A stretch of 64,000 bases of DNA from Adiantum capillus-veneris (GCA_014529385.2 CM043944.1:88188384-88252383); one strand, 5' to 3'. Positions 35,101 to 45,751 are shown, counted from the first letter of the stretch. Notes: generated by a model from the sequence alone, not told the origin. Made by a program: numbers and translations.

Positions 35101-36755
35101 TTAATTCCCATCATTCTGTACATGGTTAACTATGTTGGTTACTGTTACCTGCTAGTTGAGCAGTTTCTACAAAGGGTCTTACCAAGGGGGTTTGACTACG
35201 TAGATTCTACCCAACGGGTTTGGATTGCGAAGGTAACACCCAGGCTTTCCAGTGCAATGTTGCTTTGTTTTTTCACAGGTGGAAGACGTGCTCCTGTGCA
35301 TTTGAATACGGGTAACTCAACTTTCAGTTCAATCCCTAGGGCCATGCCAAGGGCATGTCGGAATAAGTATTTTGGGCCGTAGTGTCCAATATACATTATG
35401 CTGTCATGAACCCACTTGTCGGATTCGATTTGGCACATGTTGTCACATGGGATACAACATGGTCTAGGGACTCAAGGAGTTCGGTTTAGCCATTGTGGAG
35501 CAATGAATGAGGGTCCCTCTCACTCTTGTCGCAGAGTGTTTAGAGTTACCTCCACACACAAGTACATCTTGTACTTGAAGGATGTTCTTTTTTTCAGACA
35601 CCCTTACATGAGACATATTCCACATGTGGAGAAAATGAGTCTCTGGGATTGACACTGGCGCCCACTATTTTAATTCCGTGTCACGACAAAGTCCCTAGGT
35701 TCTGGTCAAATCTGTTTTCTAGACCATTTTTAGCACGACGTATCAGGAGCAATTTTGATGGCGAGAAATTGTGGGATACTTAGACTGACTTGTTAAGGTA
35801 CAAGTGCATCTAAACAACATTACAGATGGTTGTTTATGCATATAGCAAGGCTATGAGTTGTTAATGAAAAGGTTTCATTGTTTGTACCTAGAAGTGATCA
35901 CTGTTTCACCTTCTATTATGGTTCAAACATTTCAGCACGGCAGACACATGATTACAACTGAAAATATTTAGTTTCTTTTCAGAAATATTTACATTCCTTT
36001 TTAATGTGTGCTAGGAGCACCATATTTGCCATAAGTATTGGCAAGGACGATTATGGATATACATGTTCATATCTATTTTTTGCTAAATGCATGCACGCTA
36101 GGTGTTATGGGCCATAGTGTTTAGCAAAGGCTGATTTGGAACGGCATGCATATTCATAAAGTGATTGCTTATGAAGCATTTTGCACTCTATGTGCAGTAT
36201 CTCTCTGAGATTAATTACAAAGTGTAATCTGGTGCTAAAGGAAATGCAAAGTGCGTACGTTAGCACCACGCAATCAGATTAGCAAGCATCTAATGCTCTA
36301 CTTGGAGTTTGCGTATCATAAGTTAAAGCATGTTTGTGATTTAGTTTAGTCCCTTCATGTTTAAGTCGGTTCTCAACTTTGAACACTAGTTATGGTGGGA
36401 ATGTTTATCGATGAAATTTGCGAACAAGTCAAGGACTTAAACTTGGATGATGAGTTATGTCAGCAAGTTACTTTCATGAAAAGTGAAAGTGATACTCTTT
36501 CGGGTACATCTTTGTTGTGATAACTCGTTTAGCATGCTCATGTGCATTCTAAATGGAGTCTACACACTCTGATTGGATAGGAACTGGTAACACAAGATGG
36601 TTACAAATGGACAACAATGTGAAAAATCAAGATGTTACTCTTGATTTCATTGAACCTCCTACTGAACCGTGTTCGGGTCAAGCAAACAGCTCGATCCATG
36701 AAGGATAACGGTGAAAAAATTAGTGTATCATCACTCTTGTTTTCGAGGACAAAAA
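32010..36755 (+). other. Internal region of the short-LTR element
   Basis: A CT run (32071-32110) lies just inside, then 4.6 kb of mixed sequence with short frames only. Plus frames 32858-33154, 33015-33365 and 35122-35382 have no family signatures and overlap minus frames. GCAAGGCTT(G/C)-type words recur (32525, 33608, 33927), and CAAGGTGCTCTAACTCTCAG occurs twice near 34617 and 34662. The region may act only as packaging and leader RNA. Confidence 0.5.
32071..32110. repeat. (CT)n microsatellite in the short-LTR element
   Basis: 40 bp of CT, 65 bp after the primer-binding site. Confidence 0.97.
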
Positions 36756-36759
36756 CGCT

Positions 36760-36777
36760 TCTCCAAGGGGGGAGTAA
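36760..36777 (+). promoter_or_regulatory. Polypurine tract of the short-LTR element
   Basis: CTCCAAGGGGGGAGTAA lies directly before the TGTCATGCC start of the 3' LTR. Confidence 0.75.
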
Positions 36778-36926
36778 TGTCATGCCAAGGGCATATCCAG
36801 GGGAGGTCATGGACCTGGGCCAGTAAGTGGCCAGCTGCCAATGACAAACAGGGGATTCAGTAGCCAAGGGCTATATAAGGGAGGCTCGGTGGTGAATTTA
36901 GGCTAGGCAGTTCCATAGGCTTTACA
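36778..36926 (+). repeat. 3' LTR of the short-LTR element (149 bp)
   Basis: Begins TGTCATGCCAAGGGCATATC and ends ATAGGCTTTACA. It has the same length as the left copy, and its differences are nearly all substitutions. Confidence 0.9.
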
Positions 36927-37100
36927 TTGGCCCTGCCCAAGTTGGGCATATCCTACAATTAGTGTATTCCAAGAGACGATATCCTAGACAAGAAGCTCCT
37001 CAAGCACTTTTTGTGCTTTATGGAGTGTACCACATTTGGCATACATGTCGACCAAAGGAGTACCAAGCATGACATTGCATTGGCCAAAAATAGCCTAGGT
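36927..37100 (-). pseudogene. PPR gene cluster remnant (right part)
   Basis: TTGGCCCTGCCCAAG resumes the PPR text exactly where it stopped at 31844. It then repeats the landmark order: ATATCCTACAAT, GACGATATCCTAGAC, CTTTATGGAGTGTACCAC and TTGGCATACATGTCGACC (reverse-coding VDMYAKCG). It shows that one PPR copy was split by the short-LTR element. Confidence 0.85.
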
Positions 37101-37329
37101 TTAGTGTAATCCCTCTTGCAAATTTTGAGATTTGTCTCTAAATTTTAAATTTGAAGGTGAGAAAACTTGTAAAATACTACAAATTTAGTGTAAAATCCTT
37201 CAAATTTAACCAATTTACCTTTAAAATTTCTCATACATTGGTTTGTCAAGTTTTTGGAAAAAAGTTTTCTTGAGCCTTGCTTTAGCTTCGCCCCTCTCTC
37301 TTTAAAACACACACACTAACATTAGCAAG

Positions 37330-37453
<124 letters not shown>

Positions 37454-37831
37454 TTCTCATACGTACACACACAGACGGAGAGTTGGGCCGTTTGATTATA
37501 TTGAGGTGGGCCACTGATCGGAGACCGGGCCCACAACAACTATCAAAAAAGGCCGCAGAGCATTAAAGACTACATAGCCTTTGCAGATAGGTGATTGCGG
37601 AGTGCCGTTTCTCAGAGGCTCACCCAACTACTCAAGTTTACACGCCCATTCTCGAGGCACTCTTTTGCTTCCCCTCGTCTATATCGCAAGCGGGTGTCCC
37701 CCGCAGGTTGAGGGGAGTTGGGACATTGGACGGTGGGATTTGCTATCTCTGCAACTGTTTGCCGAGTAGGGATGCATCACATTAGCTCCCATTTGATTCA
37801 TTGCATTCCATCAACTCCCTTTGGTGCCGCA

Positions 37832-37834
<3 letters not shown>

Positions 37835-37876
<42 letters not shown>
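37835..37876. repeat. (CT)n microsatellite
   Basis: Uninterrupted TC/CT dinucleotides for about 42 bp. Confidence 0.97.
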
Positions 37877-37878
<2 letters not shown>

Positions 37879-38043
37879 CCATTCGTTTGTGAGCAATCTC
37901 CCTATGTCGCTTGCTTGCAGAACTCACTGGTCAGAAGAAGGACTAGTTCACATGTGGTAGGGAGGGGCCCCGAAATCCCTCCCTCTATTATATATAGTAT
38001 AGATGGATTCAATCAAACAAAGCCATTACTCGGATAAAGCAAT

Positions 38044-38908
38044 TGTTAGCAGCAAGCTAACTCGGATACCATTTTTCGGAGCTCTCATTGTAAAAACACT
38101 TATTGTTTTGATAAATCGGGGATATTGTACCTCCTATTTTACGGAGATATCTTTGTAATAGATGAGCCAGGGCTACAAGTTGTATCAACCTGTCAGTACC
38201 CATGTTTAGTTAGAGCTCCCAGATTATTAGTTTTGACCACCAAAAACCTTGGCTAAGGTATAAAAGCCAATTTTTGTAAGTTATTATTAAGTTATGGATA
38301 ATGAAATACACAGTGTGAGCTAACGGCGCTCACTTCTCTCCTTCTCGTGCTTCCTACTCCCTCTCCGATTGTCACATTGCAGTCGCGTTTGTTGCATTGC
38401 AACCGCAGGTAAGAGCTCTTTGCATTGACGTAAACACTTCACGGTATTTCGTAGCTTTTAGCGTCACCGACCCGCAGCCTAATTTTATCATAAGTAGGAA
38501 TTTACACTTGAAAATAAAAAACTAAGCATAGGCGGGGTATTGGGGCATCATTGCTAATCATTTAGGTGCATTCTGGGTCGAAAACGACTAGGTCAAAAAT
38601 CCATTGTTGTTAATAATCACGATTTTGGCACCTGGATCTAAAGTGGGAATTGAGACCATAAGCATGTGTGCTTAGGTCTTATATACATATCCTAGAAGTT
38701 TTGTTACGTTTGGATGTCATTTGATACTGTAATGGATGTGATTTGTTTGTCGATGAGCGATTGGCTTTTGGTGATTTCAGTCACTTGAGTGGAGCTTGAG
38801 ATAGGTGCGAGTTGTTTGTTAGCTTCGTCCCATGGATTGACAATTTAATCGTGGTTCTCGCTAAATTTGCAATTAAATAAGATAGCGAGGTTAGACACCC
38901 GTCCCACA
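38044..38908 (+). repeat. 5' LTR of gypsy element 2 (865 bp)
   Basis: Starts TGTTAGCAGCAAGCTAACTC, has a TATA box GGTATAAAAGCC at about 38257, and ends CACCCGTCCCACA. It aligns throughout with 55219-56138. The main length difference is a block of about 50 bp near 38820, present only in the 3' copy (55999-56050). Confidence 0.88.
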
Positions 38909-38910
38909 TT

Positions 38911-38927
38911 TGGTGCCGTTGTTGGGG
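38911..38927 (+). promoter_or_regulatory. Primer-binding site of gypsy element 2
   Basis: TGGTGCCGTTGTTGGGG lies two bases after the LTR end. It is close to TGGCGCCGTTGCCGGGG, the tRNA-Asp-type site known from Athila/Tat elements, with differences that may be decay. Confidence 0.7.
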
Positions 38928-39591
38928 TTCGAAGAGACCTAAACTAGGAAAAAACACCAACGTCTTGTGAAGTTATCCTTTAACTTCCTCTAGGATCTCC
39001 TAGAGTAAACACTTTCTTTTTAGAAACCGGATAGCTTAAGATTGTCGTCTTTTCTTGTATAAAGGTAGCTTGGAAGTAATCGTACTTGTTGAGTGCCTTT
39101 AGGATTGTAGGATTGTATAACTAGATTAGGATTTTGAGAATGATTGATAAACAGGGAAAGTCTTAGGATCAATGCTCAGAAAACCATAAAACAGAAGAAA
39201 ACGAGTGTTTGTAAACACTTTTCACAACCCCATTGCATGAAAACCTAGGAGTAGGGTAAGTAGGATCCGAGGTGGATTGCTCTTTTCGAAAGAATCATTG
39301 TTAGTTGTTATTTGAAGTTGCAGAATTGCAGGTCTACGGCTAGAAATAACACGAAAAGACTCTAAACCACTCAATCCGATTGGAGAGTATGCTTAAGATT
39401 TGTATGAACTAGTGGGTAAGCTCAAGGACACTTTGAGGTAAAAATTTCAAGAGTTTGCAAAGACTCAGATTATTTACTTTTTCTTGATATTTTAGGCCAA
39501 ATTAAGTTTTGACTTAATTCCTAGGACTAAAAAACTCATGAAAAGACTGTCCATGAAAAAAGTGCAAAAAATGGTTCATTTTAAGCCTCAA

Positions 39592-39613
39592 GTAAATAAT
39601 CGCGATTATTTAC
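39592..39613. repeat. Perfect 22-bp palindrome (leader copy 1)
   Basis: GTAAATAATCG followed by its exact reverse complement CGATTATTTAC. Confidence 0.95.
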
Positions 39614-39859
39614 TTTCAGCTCAAATTTTGACCAAGGTTGATACCAGTGACTCATTGCATGTGTACAAACAACTTTTGTAAAGGCACATTGACAAAAAAC
39701 TGGGTAAAAACTAAAGTTTGTACTGACTTTCTGTAACTTGAGTGTAAATTGGGAAAAAAATTGTCCAAACTCAATGAAAATTGATTCATAGGCTTATATT
39801 GATGTCATAGACATGTGTATATGCTTACTTGACCAAAAAGATGCAAAAGTTTGTCAGTT

Positions 39860-39881
39860 GTAAATAATCGTGATTATTTAC
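39860..39881. repeat. 22-bp palindrome (leader copy 2)
   Basis: Same as the 39592 copy with the central CGCG changed to CGTG. Confidence 0.92.
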
Positions 39882-40028
39882 ATCTATCCCATTTTTCAAC
39901 TTTTTTGACTAAGTTAGCATACCACTAGTTTATGCTGTTGTAATAAGTCCACAAACCAAATTCGGTAAGATTTGGATTATTGGATTGAAAATTGTGACCA
40001 AATTTGCAAAGTTAGTCTGCGAACACAA

Positions 40029-40623
40029 TGTTAAGTATGGAGCTTGATTTACCCTTGTAATTTTCTATGGTAAAAGCGCACATTTTTAAGGCCCCCATTA
40101 TGAGGAGAAGCCATCGTGTGTGAAGGAAAATCACTCGCCGAAAACCAAAATATTCATGGCAAAAAATCACAGTCCTCGTCGGAATATTCCTTTTCGCCGG
40201 AATATTATGGCCGGACGGCGGCCGAAAAGTGGTCGGAAAACAACCGTCGCTTGGCCGGAGGTCGGTAGTCAATGGCCGGTGGCTGGTAGTTGGAAGTCAA
40301 TGGCCGGTGGCGGGTGGCCGAATTCAAAAGCAGACTTGTCTTCTCAAGGGCGGCCACACATGGGCGGATTGGAGGGTCCGATTTGGACTTATCTACACAA
40401 GGGCGGCTTTGGCCTATAAAAGGAGGCCATTTCTACACACATTTCATAGTGTGTGAAGTTGATGCAACAAGATGAGTGTGAGGTGGTGAGAGTGAAGCAA
40501 GGCGGGAGCTCCATTAAGGGTATAATCCCTTTGTAAACTACTTCTTGTTTTGAAGTACTAAAGCCATTGAGTGGCTGCTTTCCCGTGGACGTAGCCCACA
40601 TTGGGTGAACCACGTATATCGTG

Positions 40624-40680
<57 letters not shown>

Positions 40681-40985
40681 CTATAATCTCGTGTATGTAA
40701 ATCCGTCTCTCTCCATTAAGTAATCTACTCAATTATCTATTTAGCTACGTCTTATTTCCTAACAATTGGTATCAGAGCAAGGTTTGCTCGTAGCTAAATT
40801 ATCTCAAGGAAAGGATTTCTTGAATTGAGTGGGAGTTATGGCGGAGGAAGGGAAGCTCAAGATTGAGAAGTTCAATGGCAAAAACTACCAACATTGGAAG
40901 ATGCAGATTGAAGACTATCTCTACTAGAGGGACCTCTATTTGCCACTAGGCGGTTTTGCAAAGAAGACTGCAACGGCGGATCTGA
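40029..40985 (+). mobile_element. Copia LTR plus gag start embedded in gypsy element 2
   Basis: 40029-40764 runs TGTTAAGTATGG to TTTCCTAACA with a TATA box (CTATAAAAGG, 40414) and the typical copia U5 wording CCCGTGGACGTAGCCCACAT and GGTGAACCACG. A primer site TGGTATCAGAGC follows at 40767. A copia gag start follows: MAEEGKLKIEKFNGKNYQHW then KMQIEDYLY and a stop (about 40839). The sequence switches near 40985 to gypsy gag-end text (LTLKTLPSYLGD). No 3' copia LTR or pol was seen within the gypsy element. Either a nested insertion lost its remainder, or a template switch made a chimera. Confidence 0.8.
40628..40677. repeat. (CT)n microsatellite within the copia LTR
   Basis: About 50 bp of uninterrupted CT lies in the transcribed part of the LTR, about 210 bp after its TATA box. 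Confidence 0.97.
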
Positions 40986-40995
40986 AGCTTCAGGA

Positions 40996-41661
40996 ATGTC
41001 TAAAGAATTGACCTTGAAAACATTACCCTCTTACTTGGGAGATAACGAAGATGAATCCATAGTGTGTAAGACCACTCAAGTAAAAAGAGCGGAACAGACC
41101 CTAGAAGTAGAAAACGTTCATTCAATCATGTCTACACCCATCCAATGCACTCTTACTTTGGGAGAGCTGTTAAAACTCAGACCATATTTATGGACTAATC
41201 TATAGAAAACCCTAGAGAAGGTGGGGATAACGGGGCTAATCTCAAAAAAATTGGGAAGATTGAAACACGAAATGGATAACAAAGAGATTCGATCTGTTCC
41301 AATGAACAAAGTTGGAGAATATTACAAAGGGGAAGAAGGAAACACCACCCTTCCAGTGAAATATAATGACATTGAAACCGTGGAAATATTGGATAGTGGA
41401 GCAGGCATAGCCATAGCCACAAAAGCATTATGGGAATCCTCGGGACAGCCAACCATTAGACAAACTCGAATGAAATTGACATTGGCTGATGGACACATTG
41501 AAATACCATTAGGACTGCTTGAAAAAGTGATAGTTAATTCTTGTGGGATTGAATATCAACACACTTTTGCCATAGTAGACTTTGGGAAAAAACTCAATTT
41601 CGAAATCATATTGGGAAGACCTTTCATGCGACATGTACAACTTATCCAAGATTGTACTTGA
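40996..41661 (+). pseudogene. Gypsy element 2: gag end and first retropepsin protease
   Basis: One frame broken only by a TAG at 41203. The first part reads MSKELTLKTLPSYLGDNEDE and MSTPIQCTLTLGELLKLRPY, as in gypsy element 1. The protease has VEILDSGAGIAIATKALW (active site DSGA), then LADGHIEIPLGLLEKVIV, CGIEYQHTFAIVDF and the second conserved patch IILGRPFM. The domain is complete in outline. It would process the polyprotein if expressed. The gag capsid and knuckle are missing upstream, replaced by the copia fragment. Confidence 0.8.
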
Positions 41662-42690
41662 AGCAAGTGGGATCTATAACAAGGGTTAATCTAAAAGATC
41701 ACACTTATAGAGATGTCTTGAAAACGCCTATACAAGAGTTCAATTCAGTCTCTTCGGTTGAAACTAAGATTCCATCTTGGTTAAACAGAGACACTCCTAT
41801 TTGGATGTGCGGAGCTTTAAAAAAAGGGAGTTTAAAAACAGAAGAATGTATCTTAGAAAGGGATTGCACGGACAAAACCTATGTACCTAAACGCTTTTTA
41901 GAGCATTTGTTTGAGCCATTTGAGTGGACTCAAATTTTAGCGACAATGGATGTATGTGTGAATATGTCTATGCCTACTCAATTTTACAATGAGGATGGCT
42001 ATGACATAATTCCCATCCACATGATTTCAACCGTCTACATTGAAGAGGAAATTGAGGAAAACAAGGACTTTATGAAAGCTCGACAAGTCTTTTCAGACCT
42101 CTACTACGATGCAACATATGAGTTAGAAGAACACTCAGCTACTTTAAAAGATTCGGGGTCAGAAAAAGAACATGTGAGAGCTAAGCTACTCATGAAAGGA
42201 GGGGAGGAAAAGTTTTTTGACTTTCCTAACCAGAAACCAAGAAGACAAAAATGGTATAGATGAAAAAGGGACAGCAGAAACGTGAAAGCTAGACCTATGC
42301 CATCAGTCTCCAGTAGAACACAATTCCTGATGTAGATAGATGCACATGATTTTGTCAAGGACAAAACCATTGGCAGATATCCTTCAAACGAAAATCCAAA
42401 AATGTTAAAAAAATCAAGAAAAATAAGGAAGAATACTCAAGCAAAGCCAAAGAAACAGGACAAGGAGTCAACCATGATCAAGTCGAGCAGAAAAAGAAGT
42501 ATCAAGAGTTTAAAAAAGCTCTAAAGGAGATATATACATTCGAAATGGAAACCACAGAAGACAAAGGTAAAGATGATGTAATGAGTGTTCCATCCCATTA
42601 CAAAAAATATACTCTCCAATATTAAAAAATCATTTTCGAACAACCTGTTAGAGAACTATGAAAATAGGGTGAGTCCTACGAAGGGCCTGA
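41652..42690 (+). pseudogene. Gypsy element 2: protease-RT linker
   Basis: The open frame 41652-42263 (203 codons) contains RVNLKDHTYRDVLKTPIQEF, EECILERDCTDKTYVPKRFL and QILATMDVCVN, all recognisable in gypsy element 1. The stretch after 42264 is basic, low complexity and broken. No enzymatic motif is present. Linkers of this kind vary in length among plant gypsy elements. Confidence 0.6.
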
Positions 42691-42699
42691 AAACACGAA

Positions 42700-43440
42700 A
42701 AGATAGATTTGGCTGAACCAGGAGAAGAGCCTAGGCCTGCCTACATTGCAAATTACCTAACAGAAGAAGAAGAAGAGATTTTTTTAAGCTTGCTAAAAGA
42801 ATACCGAGATATCTTCTCTTGTCTTACAAGGATCTCAAGGGTGTTGATCCAGAAATCTATCAACATACCATACCCATGAGAGATGATGCGAAACCAAGTA
42901 GACAAAGGCCATACACATATAATGAGACATTTGCCAGGTAGATCAAAGAAGAGATCAAAAAACTAAAGAAAGCCAAATTCATTTAACAAATTGAACATAT
43001 AGATTGGGTGTCTCCAATTGTGGTAGTACCTAAGAAGAATGGAAAATTACAAGTGTGTGTGAATCTCAAGAAAGTGAATGCAGCTACCATTAAAGACAAA
43101 TTTCCTCTTCCAATCACTAAGCATGTTTTAGAACAAGTTGCAGGTAAAGAAACTTACAGCTTCTTAGATGGATTTTTGGGATTCGATCAACTTTTGGTTG
43201 ACTCAAAAGATCAGCATAAAACTGCTTTTGCAATGGAATGGGGTATTTTTGCCTATCGGGTTATGCCTTTTGGGTTAACTATTCCTGCCACCTTTCAAAG
43301 AATATCTAAGGAAATTCTTGGAAGTCTATATGGATGATCTATGTGTACATTCATCAATCCGAGCTTATCATTTTATACACCTCAAAAAGGTATTCGAACT
43401 TAATGGAGACTTTATAGGATTTGCTTAAATCCTGAGAAGT
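42700..43440 (+). pseudogene. Gypsy element 2: reverse transcriptase
   Basis: Starts with AYIANYLTEEEEEIFLSLL then KEYRDIFS. After a frameshift comes PMRDDAKPSRQRPYTYNETF, then (43008-43337) SPIVVVPKKNGKLQVCVNLK, FPLPITKHVLEQVAG, FLDGFLGFDQ (the usual catalytic Asp region) and AYRVMPFGLTIPATFQR. A last frameshift gives FLEVYMDDLCVHS with the YMDD catalytic motif. All core RT blocks are present but spread over three frames with stops (for example after NETFAR). Reverse transcriptase copies element RNA into DNA. Confidence 0.85.
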
Positions 43441-43448
43441 ACACATTC

Positions 43449-44329
43449 ATGGGTAGACAAGGACAAATTCTTGGATATATAGTGTCTAAAAATGGTATAG
43501 CTACTGACATGGATAAAATTCATGTTATTGCTGATTTTTCTAGACCAACAACAATGAAGGGGATTCAAGCCTTCATGGGACATTGTGGATATTACAGACG
43601 GTTCATTTACATGTACGCTATAATTGCAAAACCCATGTATAGCTTGATTACATACTTTGAATGGATTGAAGCATGTGAGGAATCCTTCATGAAGCTTAAG
43701 CAAGCTCTTACTTTAGCTCCAATATTGAAAGCACCAGATTGGAATAAGATATTACACATACATGTAGATGCTTCTAATTTTGTCATTGGGTGTATATACT
43801 AGCTTAACAAGGAGATGGGAAAATTGACTTTCCTATTTCTTATGCTAACCGACAGTTGAACATGGCGGAAAAGAATTATACCACCATCGAAAGGGAAGGA
43901 ATGGGAATGATCTATGCCATGAAAAAGTATAGCCATTACCTATTAGCAAACAATTTTTTGTTCTTTGTGGACCACCAAGCCTTATTGTACTTGGTCAACA
44001 AGCCATGCAGCACAGGAAGAATAGTGAGATGGTTCATCATTCTTCTAGAATATGATTTCACTGTAGTTGTGAAAAAGCGCACCACTCCTCAAAGAGCATA
44101 TCATTTGCCTAGGATTGTTTCAGGAGAACCACCTAAAGGAGTAGACGTTGATCTGCCAGATGCATATCTGTTCTTCGTGGAAATGATACCACGATGGTCG
44201 AAAAATATGGCATCATTGATGACCATAGCTCAAGTGGATTCACAAATACCACTCCCTATTACAATCGGATTAATTGAGCAATCAGCTATGTATCAATTAC
44301 TAGCTGGTAGGCTATACAAGAGAAACTGA
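43449..44329 (+). pseudogene. Gypsy element 2: RT thumb and RNase H
   Basis: 43449-43802: ILGYIVSKNGIATDMDKIHV, MKGIQAFMGHCGYYRRFIYM and the RNase H start ILHIHVDASNFVIGCIY, then a stop. 43856-44329: NMAEKNYTTIEREGMGMIYA, LLANNFLFFVDHQALLYLVN, and an acidic tail. The catalytic-type residues D (HVDAS), E (TIEREG) and D (FVDHQAL) are visible. The stop at 43800 splits the domain. Confidence 0.85.
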
Positions 44330-44545
44330 GATGGAATATTGCTGTTATGCATTAATCCTGAAGAGAAAATCCAATAACTAAGTCAAGCACATATTACCAT
44401 AGTAGGACTTCACTTTGCAGAAGACCAAACTATACGACAAATCTTGAGACTTGGAGTATTTTGGCCAACTATGAAGACTGATGTTCGCTCTTTCGTAAAG
44501 GATCGTCCTTAATGTAAAAAACAGACACCCATACCTCATGTAACA
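44330..44545 (+). pseudogene. Gypsy element 2: first integrase-type zinc module (degenerate)
   Basis: Reads, with two stops, QAHITIVGLHFAEDQTIRQI then LRLGVFWPTMKTDVRSFVKD and C-KKQ. The spacing H...H...WP...(R)..C matches the H2C2 module of Ty3 integrases. The first Cys is replaced and a stop sits before the last Cys. A second, intact module follows 350 bp downstream. Confidence 0.6.
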
Positions 44546-44911
44546 TTGTTCCAAATTTCATATGTTCCTAAGTGGAGTAACTATCTAGTTACTTATTTAA
44601 CGAGCCGAACATTTCCTGAGGATATGAGTAAATGCCGTCAAAGAGCAATAAGAGACTATGCTCTTATTGGAAACCAATTGTATTGGAGAGGTAAGGATCA
44701 ACATTTGCGTCTTTGTGCAAATAAAGACGAATATATTCCGATTATAGAACAAGCACATGCTAAATTAGCTGGAGGTCACTTTTCTAGTGAGACCACCGCA
44801 AGAGCAATCTTAATGGCAGGCATATGGTGGCCAACACTTTTTGCACATGCCAATGAATATGTTCGAAGGTGTGATGCTTGTCCCAACGAGAAAAAATTCC
44901 AACACGAGTAG
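44546..44911 (+). pseudogene. Gypsy element 2: second H2C2 zinc module
   Basis: Encodes ALIGNQLYWRGKDQHLRLCA, IIEQAHAKLAGGHFSSETTA, GIWWPTLFAHANEYVRRCDA and CP. Both His and both Cys of the H2C2 integrase zinc-binding domain are present in normal spacing. It precedes the integrase core in the expected place. The ORF stops right after, and the core continues in an overlapping frame from 44878. Confidence 0.85.
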
Positions 44912-45585
44912 ATAGCATGCCCTTAAGACCAATGATGGGAGCTAGAGCTTTCGCAAAATGGGGTATAGTCTTTGTTGGGCCAATACAGCCACTTGCTTAT
45001 AGGACCCAAGCTCAATATATCATTGTACCTACGGACTATTTGACTAAGTGGGCCGAGGCTAAAGCAACTCAACAGAATGATGCCAGAATCACTGCCGCAT
45101 TCTTATACGAGTATGTATTCACAAGATATGGACTGCCAATAGAATTTGTCAGTGATAGGGGAACTCATTTCCTTAATGAGGTAATCGAGTATCTACTTAA
45201 TGAATTTATGGTCACCCATAACAAATAAGCTCCCTATCACCCACAATGAAACGGACAAGTTGAGCATACGAATAAGATTCTTAACTCGGTATTGACTAAA
45301 GTGGTTAGTTTAGGAAGGATAGACCGGGAAATGAATCTCCATGCAACTCTATGGGCTTATCAAGTTTCATTCAAAACAACTTTAAATGCTACACCCTTTA
45401 AGCTTGTTTATGTTCTTGATGCCATACTGCCAATAGAATTTCTATTGCCGACACTAAGGGTAGCAAAGGATCTTGAGTTTATTGGACATGAATTGTCAGA
45501 AAGACTTGAAGATTTAGAGAAGTTGGATGAGCAAAGGCTAACTATTGTAGCTCAGATCTATGCACAAAAGTGGAAACAAAAATAG
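44878..45585 (+). pseudogene. Gypsy element 2: integrase core and C-terminal region
   Basis: Reads AFAKWGIVFVGPIQPLAYRT: the invariant Asp (WGIDF) is Val. Then PTDYLTKWAEAKATQQNDAR, IEFVSDRGTHFLNEVIEYLL with the second Asp, APYHPQ-stop-NGQVEHTNKILN with the Glu, and NATPFKLVYVLDAILPIEF. Stops at 45226 and 45247 interrupt. Integrase inserts the cDNA into the genome. Loss of the first catalytic Asp would abolish that, independent of the stops. Confidence 0.88.
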
Positions 45586-45751
45586 TTTTTTAATTCCCAT
45601 TTAATTATAAAAATCTTCAAAAAAGGGGACCGAATTCTAGTGTATTCTATTAAGCAACACATTCCCAAGTTTAAGAAAAAGGGAACCGTTTATCATTGAA
45701 GATGTATCTCCAAGTGGAGCAATTAAACTATCCACCCCACATGGTGAACCA

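Larger units (their letters stand above)
31845..36926 (+). mobile_element. Short-LTR retrotransposon without recognisable gag or pol, inserted in the PPR cluster
   Basis: Two 149-bp LTRs (31845-31993; 36778-36926), both TG...CA with a TATA box (CTATATAAGGG), flank 4.78 kb. A TGGTATCAGAGC primer site follows the left LTR, and a purine tract AAGGGGGGAG precedes the right one. The flanks are TTCGC and TTGGC, a 5-bp target duplication with one change. Neighbouring PPR copies show the unbroken sequence (CTCCTT-GGC-type text followed by ACCCAAG), which supports TTGGC as the original. No protease, RT, RNase H or integrase motif was found inside on either strand. This fits a non-autonomous LARD-like element mobilised in trans. 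By eye the LTRs differ at about 19 of 149 positions. Confidence 0.85.
38928..40028 (+). other. Gypsy element 2 leader with palindromic repeats
   Basis: Noncoding, AT-rich. It holds the palindrome made of GTAAATAATCG and its reverse complement at 39592-39613 (perfect) and 39860-39881 (one centre change), plus a half copy GATTATTTAC near 39466. The surrounding text repeats loosely with a 270-bp period. Cut off at 40029 by a copia LTR. Confidence 0.65.
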
